Source: Candidatus Aerophobota bacterium (GTDB lineage: Bacteria > Aerophobota > Aerophobia > Aerophobales > B47-G16). Taken from it: a DNA stretch of 16,020 nt. The stretch spans positions 1 to 16,020 of the forward strand of contig QMPZ01000021.1 of the NCBI GenBank assembly GCA_003648815.1, written 5' to 3'. The notes beneath the pieces are model-generated. The model was not told where the DNA came from and made no database searches. It saw only the letters and a program-made list of their open reading frames with translations. The position numbers and the translations under genes were made by a program. Of this stretch, positions 7,619 through 15,766 are shown one piece after another. Every line of letters starts with the position of its first letter. The first letter of the stretch is position 1.

Positions 7619-7647
7619 TTGACAGAGGGATAAATTTTATGTATTGT
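7619..7647 (+). promoter_or_regulatory. Predicted sigma70-type promoter of the sugar transferase
   Basis: TTGACA at 7619-7624, a 17-bp spacer and TATTGT at 7642-7647 (followed by ATA). The first base of the -35 box is 3 nt after the last repeat unit. The predicted transcript would have a leader of about 240 nt. The -35 is perfect and the -10 matches at four of six positions. Confidence 0.55.
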
Positions 7648-7896
7648 ATAGGCATAGGAATGGCTCTTTGCCTTAAGCAAGGATTTTCTTCTGAAGATAA
7701 AACAGCTACTCATTGAAATGGGTGGTATTTAATCCTTTACGCTTCACCTTACGGCGGTTGAAATGTCTTCGACCATTCCTTGCGGAATGACACCGCCTCG
7801 TTTTCATCTTTGATGGCAAAAGGACATTGCCGGAAGAATTTATCAAAATTTGTGACATATCTCCGGTAAGATCAACAAATAGGAAAGTAGGATAAG
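7648..7896 (+). promoter_or_regulatory. Leader of the sugar transferase with nested palindrome
   Basis: This is non-coding. A small hairpin CTTTGC-CTTAA-GCAAGG (7666-7682) is followed by ATTTTCTT and could be a weak attenuator. At 7753-7797 GGCGGT and ACCGCC enclose a CATTCC-TTGC-GGAATG hairpin; the CCTT(G)CGGAAT core resembles the element at 4-136. A further TTGCCGGA/TCCGGTAA pair lies at 7827-7834 and 7862-7869. AGGA at about 7889-7892 is the ribosome binding site. I see no small gene or known riboswitch. Confidence 0.35.
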
Positions 7897-9210
7897 ATGG
7901 TCAGAGGTAAAGGCAGGACAGCTCTGACATGGTTATGTGACGTAATTTTAGTGAACCTTGGAATAATTTTGTCCTTCTTAATCCGTTTCAGTGGTAAAGT
8001 ACCGTCGACAAACTTTCGTGCCTACCTTAACATTGCCCTGTGGGTTAGCCTCATCAGCGGCTCAGTTCTTTATTTTTCCGGCTTATATGAGGAGGTTGAG
8101 GAGGAGTCCTCCTTTGACATCTTCTATAAGATTTTCATCAGCGTGAGTTTAAGTTCAATTATTATAGTTGCCTTAAGTTTTTATCTACGCAATCTTCCCT
8201 TTCCCCGCACCGTCTTCGTCATAGCCTGGATACTGGAGATCTTGCTTATCTCTGCCCATCACTCATACCTTTTTTATTCCCGCCAGAGAAAGATACCTCC
8301 CAAAAGGCTTCTGGTAATAGGGACAGATGAAGAGGAGTTCATAAGAGAAAGCAAAAGACAGAGCTCCCCCAAGTATGAGATTGTGGGTCTGGTGAACGCA
8401 GATGCTGAAGTAGAAAACTTAAAAAGAACAATAAGAAAAGGAAAGGTGCAAGGGGTGATTATCTCTGATTTGAGTTTAGAGCGAAGCAAACTCCTGGATA
8501 TTATCTTCGGCTGCCAGCAAGAAGGTTTAAGTGTTTATCTTCGACCGGGGTTATACGAGGTCATGATGGGAAGGTTAGAGATGACCCATATAGGGGATAT
8601 TCCTCTGATAAAGCTAAAGGATGAGCCTCTCAAGGGCAGGGATAAGGCTCTAAAAGGTATAATGGATTTTTCTCTTTCTCTATTGATTCTTCTTTTCTCT
8701 TCTCCCCTTTTGTTCCTAATTCCTCTTCTTATAAAGATGGAGTCAAAAGGTCCTTTTCTGTACAGGCAAAAAAGAGTGGGGGAGAAGGAAAGGATTTACG
8801 AGATATATAAGTTTCGCTCCATGATTGAAAACGCAGAGGAGAGGACGGGTCCCATATTAGCTAAGGATACCGATGAGAGGGTAACTAAGGTAGGAAACCT
8901 CCTCAGAAGAACTCATCTGGATGAGCTGCCTCAGCTTTTTAATATCTTAAGGGGAGAGATGAGCTTAATTGGACCGAGGCCGGAAAGGCCGGTATTTGTA
9001 GAGGAGTTCAAGCGTAAAATCCCGGGCTATTCCAGGAGATTTATGGTTAAGCCGGGAATTACCGGTCTTGCTCAGCTATACGGTAACTATGATACCTCTG
9101 CTGAAAAGAAGATAAAATATGACATAGCCTACATTAATAACTGGTCATTAGGGCTGGACTTAAAGATCCTCTTTATGAGCATGGAAATAGTTTTAAGGAT
9201 GAGAAAGTAA
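7897..9210 (+). CDS. Polyprenyl glycosylphosphotransferase (initiating sugar transferase)
   Basis: A 437-residue membrane enzyme of the WbaP/WcaJ class. It moves a sugar-1-phosphate from a nucleotide sugar onto undecaprenyl phosphate, the first step of exopolysaccharide or O-antigen assembly. Four N-terminal membrane segments occupy about residues 10-125. A Rossmann-like domain follows (RLLVIGTDEEE, about 137-147, through about 230). A membrane helix (about 255-280) leads into the catalytic domain with YKFRSM (304-309), LRRTHLDELPQ (336-346), SLIGPRPERP (356-365) and PGITGLAQ (386-393). The Asp342-Glu343 pair corresponds to the catalytic dyad of this superfamily. AGGA 4 nt upstream supports the ATG. 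It appears monocistronic; no other polysaccharide gene is in the window. Its stop is 11 nt from the stop of the convergent oppD. Confidence 0.93.
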   Translation: MVRGKGRTALTWLCDVILVNLGIILSFLIRFSGKVPSTNFRAYLNIALWVSLISGSVLYFSGLYEEVEEESSFDIFYKIFISVSLSSIIIVALSFYLRNLPFPRTVFVIAWILEILLISAHHSYLFYSRQRKIPPKRLLVIGTDEEEFIRESKRQSSPKYEIVGLVNADAEVENLKRTIRKGKVQGVIISDLSLERSKLLDIIFGCQQEGLSVYLRPGLYEVMMGRLEMTHIGDIPLIKLKDEPLKGRDKALKGIMDFSLSLLILLFSSPLLFLIPLLIKMESKGPFLYRQKRVGEKERIYEIYKFRSMIENAEERTGPILAKDTDERVTKVGNLLRRTHLDELPQLFNILRGEMSLIGPRPERPVFVEEFKRKIPGYSRRFMVKPGITGLAQLYGNYDTSAEKKIKYDIAYINNWSLGLDLKILFMSMEIVLRMRK

Positions 9211-9221
9211 GGATTAAAAAT

Positions 9222-10217
9222 TCACTGATAAAGCCAGCACTTGACCTGATGTCCTTTTTCTATCTCAACTGCTGGAGGGTCTTCTTGTTTACAGATCTTT
9301 CTGGCATATCGGCACCTTGGGGCGAAACGACATCCTTGAGGAAAGGACAGGGGATCAGGAACCATTCCCTTGATGACCTCAAGCTTTTGTCCTTTGCCCG
9401 CAAGAGAAGGTATGGACCTTAGCAGGGCCTTCAGGTACGGATGGAGAGGGTTGTGGAAGAGGTCATGGGCACTGGCATATTCCATGATCTTTCCAAGATA
9501 CATCACTGATACGTTATCTGCTGTCTCAGCGATAACTCCCAGGTTGTGGGTTATCATCATAATGGCCATGCCAAATTCTTGCTGAAGCTCCTTCATCAGC
9601 TCCAGTACCTGAGCCTGAACGGTTACATCTAAGGCTGTGGTGGGCTCATCAGCGATGAGAAGGTTGGGATGACAGGAAAGAGCCATAGCTATCATGGCCC
9701 GCTGGCGCATCCCGCCGCTTAGCTGATGAGGATATTCATTTATTCTCTGTTTGGGTCCAGGAATTCCCACCCGGTCAAGCATCCTGATGGCATGTTCTCG
9801 AGCTTCTTGCCTCGTCATATTCCGGTGGGTCATGATGGCCTCGATTATCTGATCCCCAATGGTGTAGATTGGATTAAGGGAGGTCATTGGTTCCTGAAAG
9901 ATCATGGCTATCTCTCCTCCCCTGATGCTCCTCATCTTTTTCCCTCTCGGATCAAGCTGGACAATATCCAGGCTTTCTCCCTTGTTGTTCTGGTATAAAA
10001 TGCTTCCCCGGATTATTTTCCCTGGAGGACTGGGTATAAGTTGCATGATGGAAAGGGCGGTAACGCTTTTTCCACAACCACTTTCGCCTACCACACCCAG
10101 GGTCTCACCGGACCTTATCTTCAACTCAACCCCATCCACTGCTCTGACAGTTCCCTCATCGGTATAAAAGTAGGTGCAAAGGTCTTTTACCTTGATCAGG
10201 TAAGAGTTAGTCTCCAT
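9222..10217 (-). CDS. ABC transporter ATPase, OppD/DppD type
   Basis: A cytoplasmic ATPase subunit that powers a peptide/oligosaccharide importer. Motifs (numbered from the upstream GTG) are Walker A GESGCGKS (48-55), Q-loop Gln112, signature LSGGMRQR (170-177), Walker B LLIADEP (190-196) and switch His228. The C-terminal oligopeptide-transporter extension holds four cysteines (300, 306, 313, 331) in GCRFAPRCRYARKIC and CW. In some OppD/DppD proteins such cysteines bind a 4Fe-4S cluster. I prefer ATG 10217 (331 residues) because AGGGTGA is well placed before it; GTG at 10229 is the alternative start. It is the last gene of operon 2, with about 17 nt between the oppF stop and the chosen start. 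No terminator separates it from the convergent sugar transferase gene. Confidence 0.94.
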   Translation of the reverse strand: METNSYLIKVKDLCTYFYTDEGTVRAVDGVELKIRSGETLGVVGESGCGKSVTALSIMQLIPSPPGKIIRGSILYQNNKGESLDIVQLDPRGKKMRSIRGGEIAMIFQEPMTSLNPIYTIGDQIIEAIMTHRNMTRQEAREHAIRMLDRVGIPGPKQRINEYPHQLSGGMRQRAMIAMALSCHPNLLIADEPTTALDVTVQAQVLELMKELQQEFGMAIMMITHNLGVIAETADNVSVMYLGKIMEYASAHDLFHNPLHPYLKALLRSIPSLAGKGQKLEVIKGMVPDPLSFPQGCRFAPRCRYARKICKQEDPPAVEIEKGHQVKCWLYQ

Positions 10218-10234
10218 TTTCTTTGTCACCCTAA

Positions 10235-11257
10235 CTAAAATTGCCTTATCCCTTTCAGGGAAAGCTTACGGGCAAAGTGACAGGCCACATAATGCCCATC
10301 GCCGATGTCCTCTAAGGGGGGCTCTTTTTCGCCGCAAATCTTCTTGGCATACCGGCATCGAGGATGAAAGGTGCATCCGAAAGGAGGATTTGCCGGGTTA
10401 GGAACGTCTCCCTCCAAGAGAATGCGTTCCGGTTTGACGTCCGGGTCAATGACGGGAACAGCGGATACTAAAGCTTCGGTATAAGGATGTCCTGGCCTGT
10501 GATAAACTTCCTCTGCCTTGCCTATCTCCACTATCTTTCCCACGTACATTACCGCTATTCGGTCGCTGATGTGATACACCACGCTCAGGTCATGAGCGAT
10601 GAAAAGATAGGTCAGGTCAAATCGCTTCTGAAGGTCCTCCAGAAGGTTAATCACCTGGGCCTGCACTGAGACGTCAAGGGCTGAGACAGGCTCGTCGGCG
10701 ATGATAAGTCTGGGATTTAATGCCAGGGCTCGGGCAATTCCTATTCTCTGTCTTTGTCCACCGCTAAACTCGTGAGGATATCTCTTCATATGCCTGGGAT
10801 TTAATCCTACCAGCTCTAAAAGATCTCTAACTCTTTCCTCTACCTCCTTTCCCCGGGCCACCCCATGGATTATCAAGGGCTCTCCCACTATATCCATGAC
10901 CGTCATTCGGGGATTTAAGGAACCGTAAGGGTCCTGAAAGATCATCCTCATCTCTTTTCTCAAGCTCTTTAGCTCTTTTTCCTCTAATCTGGTTATATTT
11001 TTTCTTTCCCCCTTGCTCGTCTTAAAGTAGACCTCACCCTCTGTAGGCTCTATTAACCTGAGGATACATCTTCCAAGCGTGGTCTTTCCACAGCCACTTT
11101 CCCCCACCAGTCCGAGGGTTTCTCCTTTGTGGATAAAAAGGTCAACTCCATCAACCGCCTTCACATATCCCACGACTCGGCGGAAAACACCCCTGGTTAT
11201 GGGAAAGTATTTTTTAAGGTTCTTTACCTCGAGCAATATCTCATCCCTTTTGTTCAC
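10235..11257 (-). CDS. ABC transporter ATPase, OppF/DppF type
   Basis: A 340-residue cytoplasmic ATPase, the partner of OppD. Walker A GESGCGKT (52-59), Q-loop Gln108, signature FSGGQRQR (164-171), Walker B LIIADEP (184-190) and switch His222 are all intact. The PITRGVFRRVVGYVKAVDGV stretch near the N-terminus is typical of OppF. The C-terminal extension has Cys295, 301, 308 and 326, again in a possible Fe-S arrangement. The start is GTG with GAGG 6 nt upstream. The gene begins 20 nt after oppC. With OppD it makes the only ATPase pair in the window, so it may also serve the ATPase-less importer of operon 1. Confidence 0.95.
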   Translation of the reverse strand: MNKRDEILLEVKNLKKYFPITRGVFRRVVGYVKAVDGVDLFIHKGETLGLVGESGCGKTTLGRCILRLIEPTEGEVYFKTSKGERKNITRLEEKELKSLRKEMRMIFQDPYGSLNPRMTVMDIVGEPLIIHGVARGKEVEERVRDLLELVGLNPRHMKRYPHEFSGGQRQRIGIARALALNPRLIIADEPVSALDVSVQAQVINLLEDLQKRFDLTYLFIAHDLSVVYHISDRIAVMYVGKIVEIGKAEEVYHRPGHPYTEALVSAVPVIDPDVKPERILLEGDVPNPANPPFGCTFHPRCRYAKKICGEKEPPLEDIGDGHYVACHFARKLSLKGIRQF

Positions 11258-11277
11258 CCCTTACCTCTCATTCCTTA

Positions 11278-12405
11278 TCATCGGTGTGAATAAGGGTCAG
11301 CTGCATCCCGCAGTCCATCTCCTAAGAAGTTAAAGCCCAGAACGGTTATCACGATGAATATCCCCGGCATGGCAATCCAGGGATGTCTTCCCAGGGTCTG
11401 CAGGTTTTGAGCTTTCTGCAGGAGAACCCCCCAGCTCACCATTGGAGGTTGAAGGCCTAATCCTAAAAAGCTTAAGGTGCTTTCCGCCAGTATCAGCCAG
11501 GGAATGGTTATTGTAAGCACTACGATGATGTGACTGAGACAATTGGGAAGAAGGTATTTAAAGATGACCCTTGCATCACTTGCTCCTGCCTCTTTTGCCG
11601 AGAGGACAAATTCCTGCTCACGCAGGGAGAGCACCTTTCCCCTTACCTCTCTGGCAAGCGTGGTCCAGCTTAAAAGTCCAAATAACATCATTATGGCGAT
11701 GAAGACATATAAAGAAGACCAGGTTGGGGGAATGGCGATACTGAGGGCCATCCATAAAGGCAGTTGAGGGAAGCACTGGAGAAACTCGACAATCCTTTGA
11801 AGAATCATATCGATGATGCCTCCATAATATGCCGAAATTGTACCCACCATACTTCCTATAAAAGCGCTGAGAGTTGCTCCAAGTAGAGCTATAAGTAGCG
11901 AGACCCTTCCTCCTAACAGAATCCTGGACCCCAGGTCCCTTCCATAAGCATCACTTCCAAGAAGGTGTATGGCTCCTCCCTTTTGAACGCCGAAAAAATG
12001 CAACCTGCAGGGAATGCCAAAGGGCTTATATTCCCATCCTCTCACGAAGAAATAAACGGGAAACCTTCTACTTTTGTCCTCAGTATAAATCCTCTTCCAG
12101 GTCTTAGGGTCAAGCTCTAACTTTAAATTATAGACAAAAGGTCTTAAGTGGAATCTACCCTTATCATCGAAGAAATGAAGTTTTTGAGGAGGGGAAAAGC
12201 TTGCGCGGTGCTCACATTTTAAGGGGTCATAAGGAGAGAAAAAGGGAGCGAAAATAGCCAGAACAGCGATAATTGCAATTAAAACTCCACCAATGATAGC
12301 TGTTCTACTTCTCTTAAACTTCCTCCATACCAGCTGTATATATGCCTCGCCCTTTACAGGCTTCAAAATGCTAACTTTTTCTCTGGCTTTTTTATCTTTT
12401 AACAT
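11278..12405 (-). CDS. ABC transporter permease, OppC/DppC type with extra extracytoplasmic domain
   Basis: Second OppC-type permease, 375 residues from ATG 12405, which has AAGGGG 5 nt upstream; a TTG at 12408 is less likely. Visible are the membrane segment TAIIGGVLIAIIAVLAIFAPF, LGSDAYGRDLGSR, the coupling loop EFVLSAKEAGASDARV, and C-terminal STLSFLGLGLQPP and FLGDGLRDAADPY. An insert of about 70 residues between SPPQ and LLGSD (FHLRPFVYNLK, FPVYFFVRGWEY, LHFFGVQKG) matches the insert in the plus-strand paralogue at many positions. It follows oppB by 9 nt and precedes oppF by 20 nt, which fits translational coupling in one operon. Confidence 0.93.
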   Translation of the reverse strand: MLKDKKAREKVSILKPVKGEAYIQLVWRKFKRSRTAIIGGVLIAIIAVLAIFAPFFSPYDPLKCEHRASFSPPQKLHFFDDKGRFHLRPFVYNLKLELDPKTWKRIYTEDKSRRFPVYFFVRGWEYKPFGIPCRLHFFGVQKGGAIHLLGSDAYGRDLGSRILLGGRVSLLIALLGATLSAFIGSMVGTISAYYGGIIDMILQRIVEFLQCFPQLPLWMALSIAIPPTWSSLYVFIAIMMLFGLLSWTTLAREVRGKVLSLREQEFVLSAKEAGASDARVIFKYLLPNCLSHIIVVLTITIPWLILAESTLSFLGLGLQPPMVSWGVLLQKAQNLQTLGRHPWIAMPGIFIVITVLGFNFLGDGLRDAADPYSHR

Positions 12406-12414
12406 CAAAGCCCC

Positions 12415-13413
12415 TTAATCATACCTTATTCGGGGATCTATCCAGGCGAGGATGAGGTCAGATACTAAATTTCCAATCACTAAAACAACGGTTATCATTA
12501 AGAGAAATGAGCCAGCTAAGTACGTGTCCTGAAACACAAGAGCGTCGTAAAATGCCGGACCGGTGGTGGGAAGATTTAACACTATTGCGGTAACCATCGT
12601 GCCCTGTACTATGTAAGGAAGAGCCACCCCCTGATAAGCGATAATGGGATGGAGGGCATTTACCACGGCATGCTTGTAGAGGACAATCTTTTCCTTCAGT
12701 CCCTTAGCTCGGGCAGTGGTCACGTATTGAGCCCTTAATACATCTAAGAGGTTTCCCCTCATTACCCGCATATTTCTGGCAACTCCTGCTACTCCTGAGA
12801 TTACCACCGGAATCCAGAGGTGCTGAAGAAAATCAACAAATTTGGCCCAATTCCAGGGAGCTAAGACATACTGTGGAGAGTTAAGTCCTCCCACGTGAGG
12901 AGCACGGAACACAAAAACCAGCAAATATAACACCACAAGTGCAGTAAAAAACTCAGGAAAGGAAAGGCCGATAAATGCCAGGAAAGTAGCAGCATTGTCC
13001 CCTAAGCTATATTGGTGTGTAGCCGAATAAATGCCGATTAGCAGTCCCACTACCGTGGAGATTAGATGAGAGCCAAGGGCTATGATCATTGTCCATTTCA
13101 ATCTTTCCCAGATTACCTCCTTCGCAGGCCTTCTATATCCAAAGGAATAACCGAAATCTCCCCTGGTAACGATGTTCTTTATCCAGATGAAATATTGCAT
13201 AATTATAGGCTGATCTAATCCATAGGTTTCTCTCATCTCATCAGCTATCTTCCTTGCTTCTTTCTCGCTCAGGCCCGCCTGGGACTTCAGTCGTGCCTCT
13301 ATAACAGTCATAAAATCACCAGGAGGAAGTTGAATCACCACAAAACAGACGATACTGACGCTAATTAAAAGTGGAATGACGTAAAGAATTCTCCTCACGA
13401 TATAGTTTATCAT
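12415..13413 (-). CDS. ABC transporter permease, OppB/DppB type
   Basis: OppB-type permease. I place the start at ATG 13413 (332 residues, MINYIVRRILYVI). That aligns with the plus-strand paralogue (MLIYVMRRFLYM) and has GGAG about 9 nt upstream. A GTG at 13428 would add five residues. It shows the first membrane segment, LPPGDF, the extracytoplasmic stretch ending GLDQPIIMQYFIW, RGDFGYSF, the coupling loop with RVMRGNLLDVLRAQYV and TTARAKGL, and the C-terminus DPRIRYD. It is separated from the SBP gene by a strong hairpin, and it should pair with the following OppC. Confidence 0.93.
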   Translation of the reverse strand: MINYIVRRILYVIPLLISVSIVCFVVIQLPPGDFMTVIEARLKSQAGLSEKEARKIADEMRETYGLDQPIIMQYFIWIKNIVTRGDFGYSFGYRRPAKEVIWERLKWTMIIALGSHLISTVVGLLIGIYSATHQYSLGDNAATFLAFIGLSFPEFFTALVVLYLLVFVFRAPHVGGLNSPQYVLAPWNWAKFVDFLQHLWIPVVISGVAGVARNMRVMRGNLLDVLRAQYVTTARAKGLKEKIVLYKHAVVNALHPIIAYQGVALPYIVQGTMVTAIVLNLPTTGPAFYDALVFQDTYLAGSFLLMITVVLVIGNLVSDLILAWIDPRIRYD

Positions 13414-13433
13414 AGGATGATTCTCCACTTAAA

Positions 13434-13463
13434 AGAGGAGGGAAGGGTATCCTTCCCTCCTCT
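13434..13463 (-). terminator. Perfect hairpin between SBP and oppB of operon 2
   Basis: A 13-bp perfect stem: on the plus strand AGAGGAGGGAAGG (13434-13446) pairs with CCTTCCCTCCTCT (13451-13463) around a GTAT loop. On the transcribed minus strand it is followed only by TTT then AAG, so read-through into oppB is expected. It begins about 21 nt after the SBP stop. As in operon 1, it probably raises the SBP-to-permease ratio by attenuation or 3'-end protection. Confidence 0.75.
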
Positions 13464-13484
13464 ACTGCCTTTAATATCTATCAT

Positions 13485-15512
13485 CTATTTTTTCTCGTAA
13501 GTTGGGATTACCCCTGGAAGCAATTCCGGTGTCTGTTCATTCTTGGGAACCCAAAGCTGCCAGGCACTTTGAGCCACATCAAACCATTCATACATATAGG
13601 GTGGGCAACCGGGCGGAATATTTTTCAGTCTCTTGGAAACTGCATTGCCCACTTGCATCTTATACAGGCCAATCGTGTAAAGGTTCTCGGTCCATAAATG
13701 TTGAATTTCCGAGAATGCTTCCCTTATCTTTGAAGCAGATCTTTCAGTTTTTAATGAGTTTATCAAATCTCTCAAGCGCAGCTCAAAGGGGAACAGATCT
13801 CTTTCCCCCCTTGGTCCAGCCTGGTGAAACGAAGGAGTAATCTCAGTTACAGGTCCAAGATCAGTTAATCTCGTCAGGGGAGTAAGGCACAACACATTAT
13901 CACGGACTATAGGTATCTCCAATTCTCCAGCGTCGGATAGAGCACTGAAAATTGAACCCTTGACGACTTTAAGAACAGGCTTAATGCCAGCTTCCATGAG
14001 ACAGGGAACCAAGGCCTCTCCTAAATCCACGGCTGCGGTCTCATCTTCAACAATATGGATTACAAGGGTTAAATCCTGACCAGCTAATGTGCTACCTGCA
14101 GGCCACTCCAATATACCATCGCCATCGATGTCCTTAAACCCTAACTCTTTAAGCAAACCTTTTGATTTTTCCGGATCATAAGGATACGAGACGATAGCAT
14201 CGGGATCATAATATGGGCAATTATCAACCAGACTACCGTAATATGGTGCAATTAGCGGTCCTGGCATAATTGAGTTTGTTATTCCTTCTCGGTCAATAGC
14301 ATAAGATAAAGCTTTTCTAAACCTGAGATCTCTAAACAATTTTCTCATCGCTCGCTCTCTATCCGTTTTTACTCCTTTGTAAAGTGAAAAATTTGGCGTC
14401 AAACTAAACGAGGCGTTATAGCCCACAAAGCGAGCCACAAATTGAGAGTCTGGCCTCCGCGCTTCTTCCAATGCAAAAGAGAAAATCCCGGGTGTTTCTA
14501 AGTTGGTATAATCACAACTTCCGGCTATCACGTTTAAGGTCCTGGTTACCCCTCTTCTTCCCTTTTCAATGTAGGCCTCGTTAAAATAGGGAAGTTGCTG
14601 TCCTTTTTCATCCACCTTCCAATAATAAGGATTTCTCCTCGCCACTATGAGTCTTGCCGGTTCGAATTTTACAGGTACCCAGGGACCGAGTGTTACCACC
14701 GGAAGGCGATCAGGGGGCAGGCAATGAATAAAGCCTTCGTAAGTAGCCTCTGGATTGTGTTTCGGATGATATTTTGCCAGAACATGCTTGGGAGCAGGTG
14801 CAAAACCATAGCGACCCATGCGGTAAAAGATGGATAGAGGGAAAGCTGCGCCGAAATGCCACCTGATGGTATAATCATCTACTTTTTCCAATTCGGTTAA
14901 TTTTCCGTTTATTGTCCACGTGCCTGCGCTGGTGAAGGAGGGTATATGTGGATCTACGATGCAGTCATAATATGTGAACAGCACATCATCAGCGGTGAAG
15001 GGTGCTCCATCCGACCACTTGGCCCCTTCAAGCAAATGCATGGTAAGGGTCTTGCCATCTTCAGACCACTCCCAACTGGTGGCCAGGTTTGGCGCAGGTT
15101 CGACAGGATTTTTTAGCATCCACATATGTGCGGGCTCCACCAGGCCTTCCCAGACAAGCACCTCGATGCCCCACCAGCCTACTGACAATCCCGCTGCCCA
15201 GTTCCAGCCCTCGGTTGGAGAGGCAGCGTAAACTCTCCACTTATCACCATATACACCTGGACCGTCACACATAGCCTTGGACTTTATGACCTGGGGGTTC
15301 TTCGGTAGTCTCTGCCTCACTGGAGGAAGCTCTCCTTTGGCCACCGCTAACTCCAATGCCTCGGGTTCGATGTAATGGGGGAGAGCCTTGTATTCCATAA
15401 TGTCACTGAATTTTTCGAACTTGCCTGCAAAGCTCTCCTGTGCGATTGCCGCTGTTGCCATTGAGGCAGTAAGCGTAAACACCAGCAATATTATTGGAAC
15501 AAGCTTTTTCAT
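13485..15512 (-). CDS. ABC transporter substrate-binding protein, family 5 (Opp/Dpp type)
   Basis: A periplasmic SBP_bac_5 protein, 675 residues from ATG 15512. That start has GGAGG 5 nt upstream and begins a clean signal peptide (MKKLVPIILLVF, cleavage after AIA before QE). A GTG at 15542 would add ten charged residues and is less likely. There is no lipobox cysteine. Shared subfamily motifs are GELPPVRQRLPKNPQVI near the mature N-terminus, EGAKWSDGAPFTADD (about 161-175), ARRNPYYWKVDEKGQQLPYF (about 289-308) and RFRKALSYAIDREGI (about 395-410). It is longer than the operon 1 paralogue and clearly diverged from it, so the two probably bind different ligands. The genes for both permeases and both ATPases follow. 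The ligand is unknown. Confidence 0.92.
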   Translation of the reverse strand: MKKLVPIILLVFTLTASMATAAIAQESFAGKFEKFSDIMEYKALPHYIEPEALELAVAKGELPPVRQRLPKNPQVIKSKAMCDGPGVYGDKWRVYAASPTEGWNWAAGLSVGWWGIEVLVWEGLVEPAHMWMLKNPVEPAPNLATSWEWSEDGKTLTMHLLEGAKWSDGAPFTADDVLFTYYDCIVDPHIPSFTSAGTWTINGKLTELEKVDDYTIRWHFGAAFPLSIFYRMGRYGFAPAPKHVLAKYHPKHNPEATYEGFIHCLPPDRLPVVTLGPWVPVKFEPARLIVARRNPYYWKVDEKGQQLPYFNEAYIEKGRRGVTRTLNVIAGSCDYTNLETPGIFSFALEEARRPDSQFVARFVGYNASFSLTPNFSLYKGVKTDRERAMRKLFRDLRFRKALSYAIDREGITNSIMPGPLIAPYYGSLVDNCPYYDPDAIVSYPYDPEKSKGLLKELGFKDIDGDGILEWPAGSTLAGQDLTLVIHIVEDETAAVDLGEALVPCLMEAGIKPVLKVVKGSIFSALSDAGELEIPIVRDNVLCLTPLTRLTDLGPVTEITPSFHQAGPRGERDLFPFELRLRDLINSLKTERSASKIREAFSEIQHLWTENLYTIGLYKMQVGNAVSKRLKNIPPGCPPYMYEWFDVAQSAWQLWVPKNEQTPELLPGVIPTYEKK

Positions 15513-15555
15513 CTTATCCTCCAAGATAACCCGTTTGGACACTTTAATTTTCTCT

Positions 15556-15595
15556 GAAAACTTCTAATTTAGACAATTACATTTTAGAAGTTTTC
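15556..15595 (-). promoter_or_regulatory. AT-rich perfect hairpin in the operon 2 leader
   Basis: GAAAACTTCTAA (15556-15567) pairs perfectly with TTAGAAGTTTTC (15584-15595): 12 bp with a 16-nt loop, ending about 44 nt before the SBP start. Read on the plus strand it is followed by TTTTT, like a terminator, but no plus-strand gene precedes it. In the minus-strand transcript it lies close to the ribosome binding site. It could be an attenuator, an operator dyad, or a block against plus-strand transcription. Confidence 0.5.
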
Positions 15596-15766
15596 TTTTT
15601 CCCACTAATGACCTTCTCACCTTTTTCACCTCCGTCGGTCCTATTTTTAGCTTTTTCACAATCTACTTCCCCTTCCTATGTCTGACCGAACTTCATTTCC
15701 TTACTTCCTTCTGACATTAATATTTGGTTATATATTGTTATGAAATTTTTGTAATTATTTGATTCT
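15596..15766 (-). promoter_or_regulatory. 5' leader of operon 2
   Basis: A purine-rich untranslated stretch on the minus strand. It contains a possible 13-codon leader frame (ATG at about 15717, ending TAG near 15677, reading MSEGSKEMKFGQT) with a poor ribosome binding site. I recognise no riboswitch. With the hairpin at 15556-15595 it gives a total leader of about 245 nt. Confidence 0.25.

Noticed and set aside
9211..9221. Bidirectional terminator between the convergent sugar transferase and oppD genes
   Set aside because: The gap is only 11 nt and holds no inverted repeat.
15556..15600. Rho-independent terminator for a plus-strand gene
   Set aside because: The hairpin plus TTTTT has the right form on the plus strand, but no plus-strand gene lies upstream; the region is occupied by the minus-strand operon. 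It is kept as a leader structure instead.
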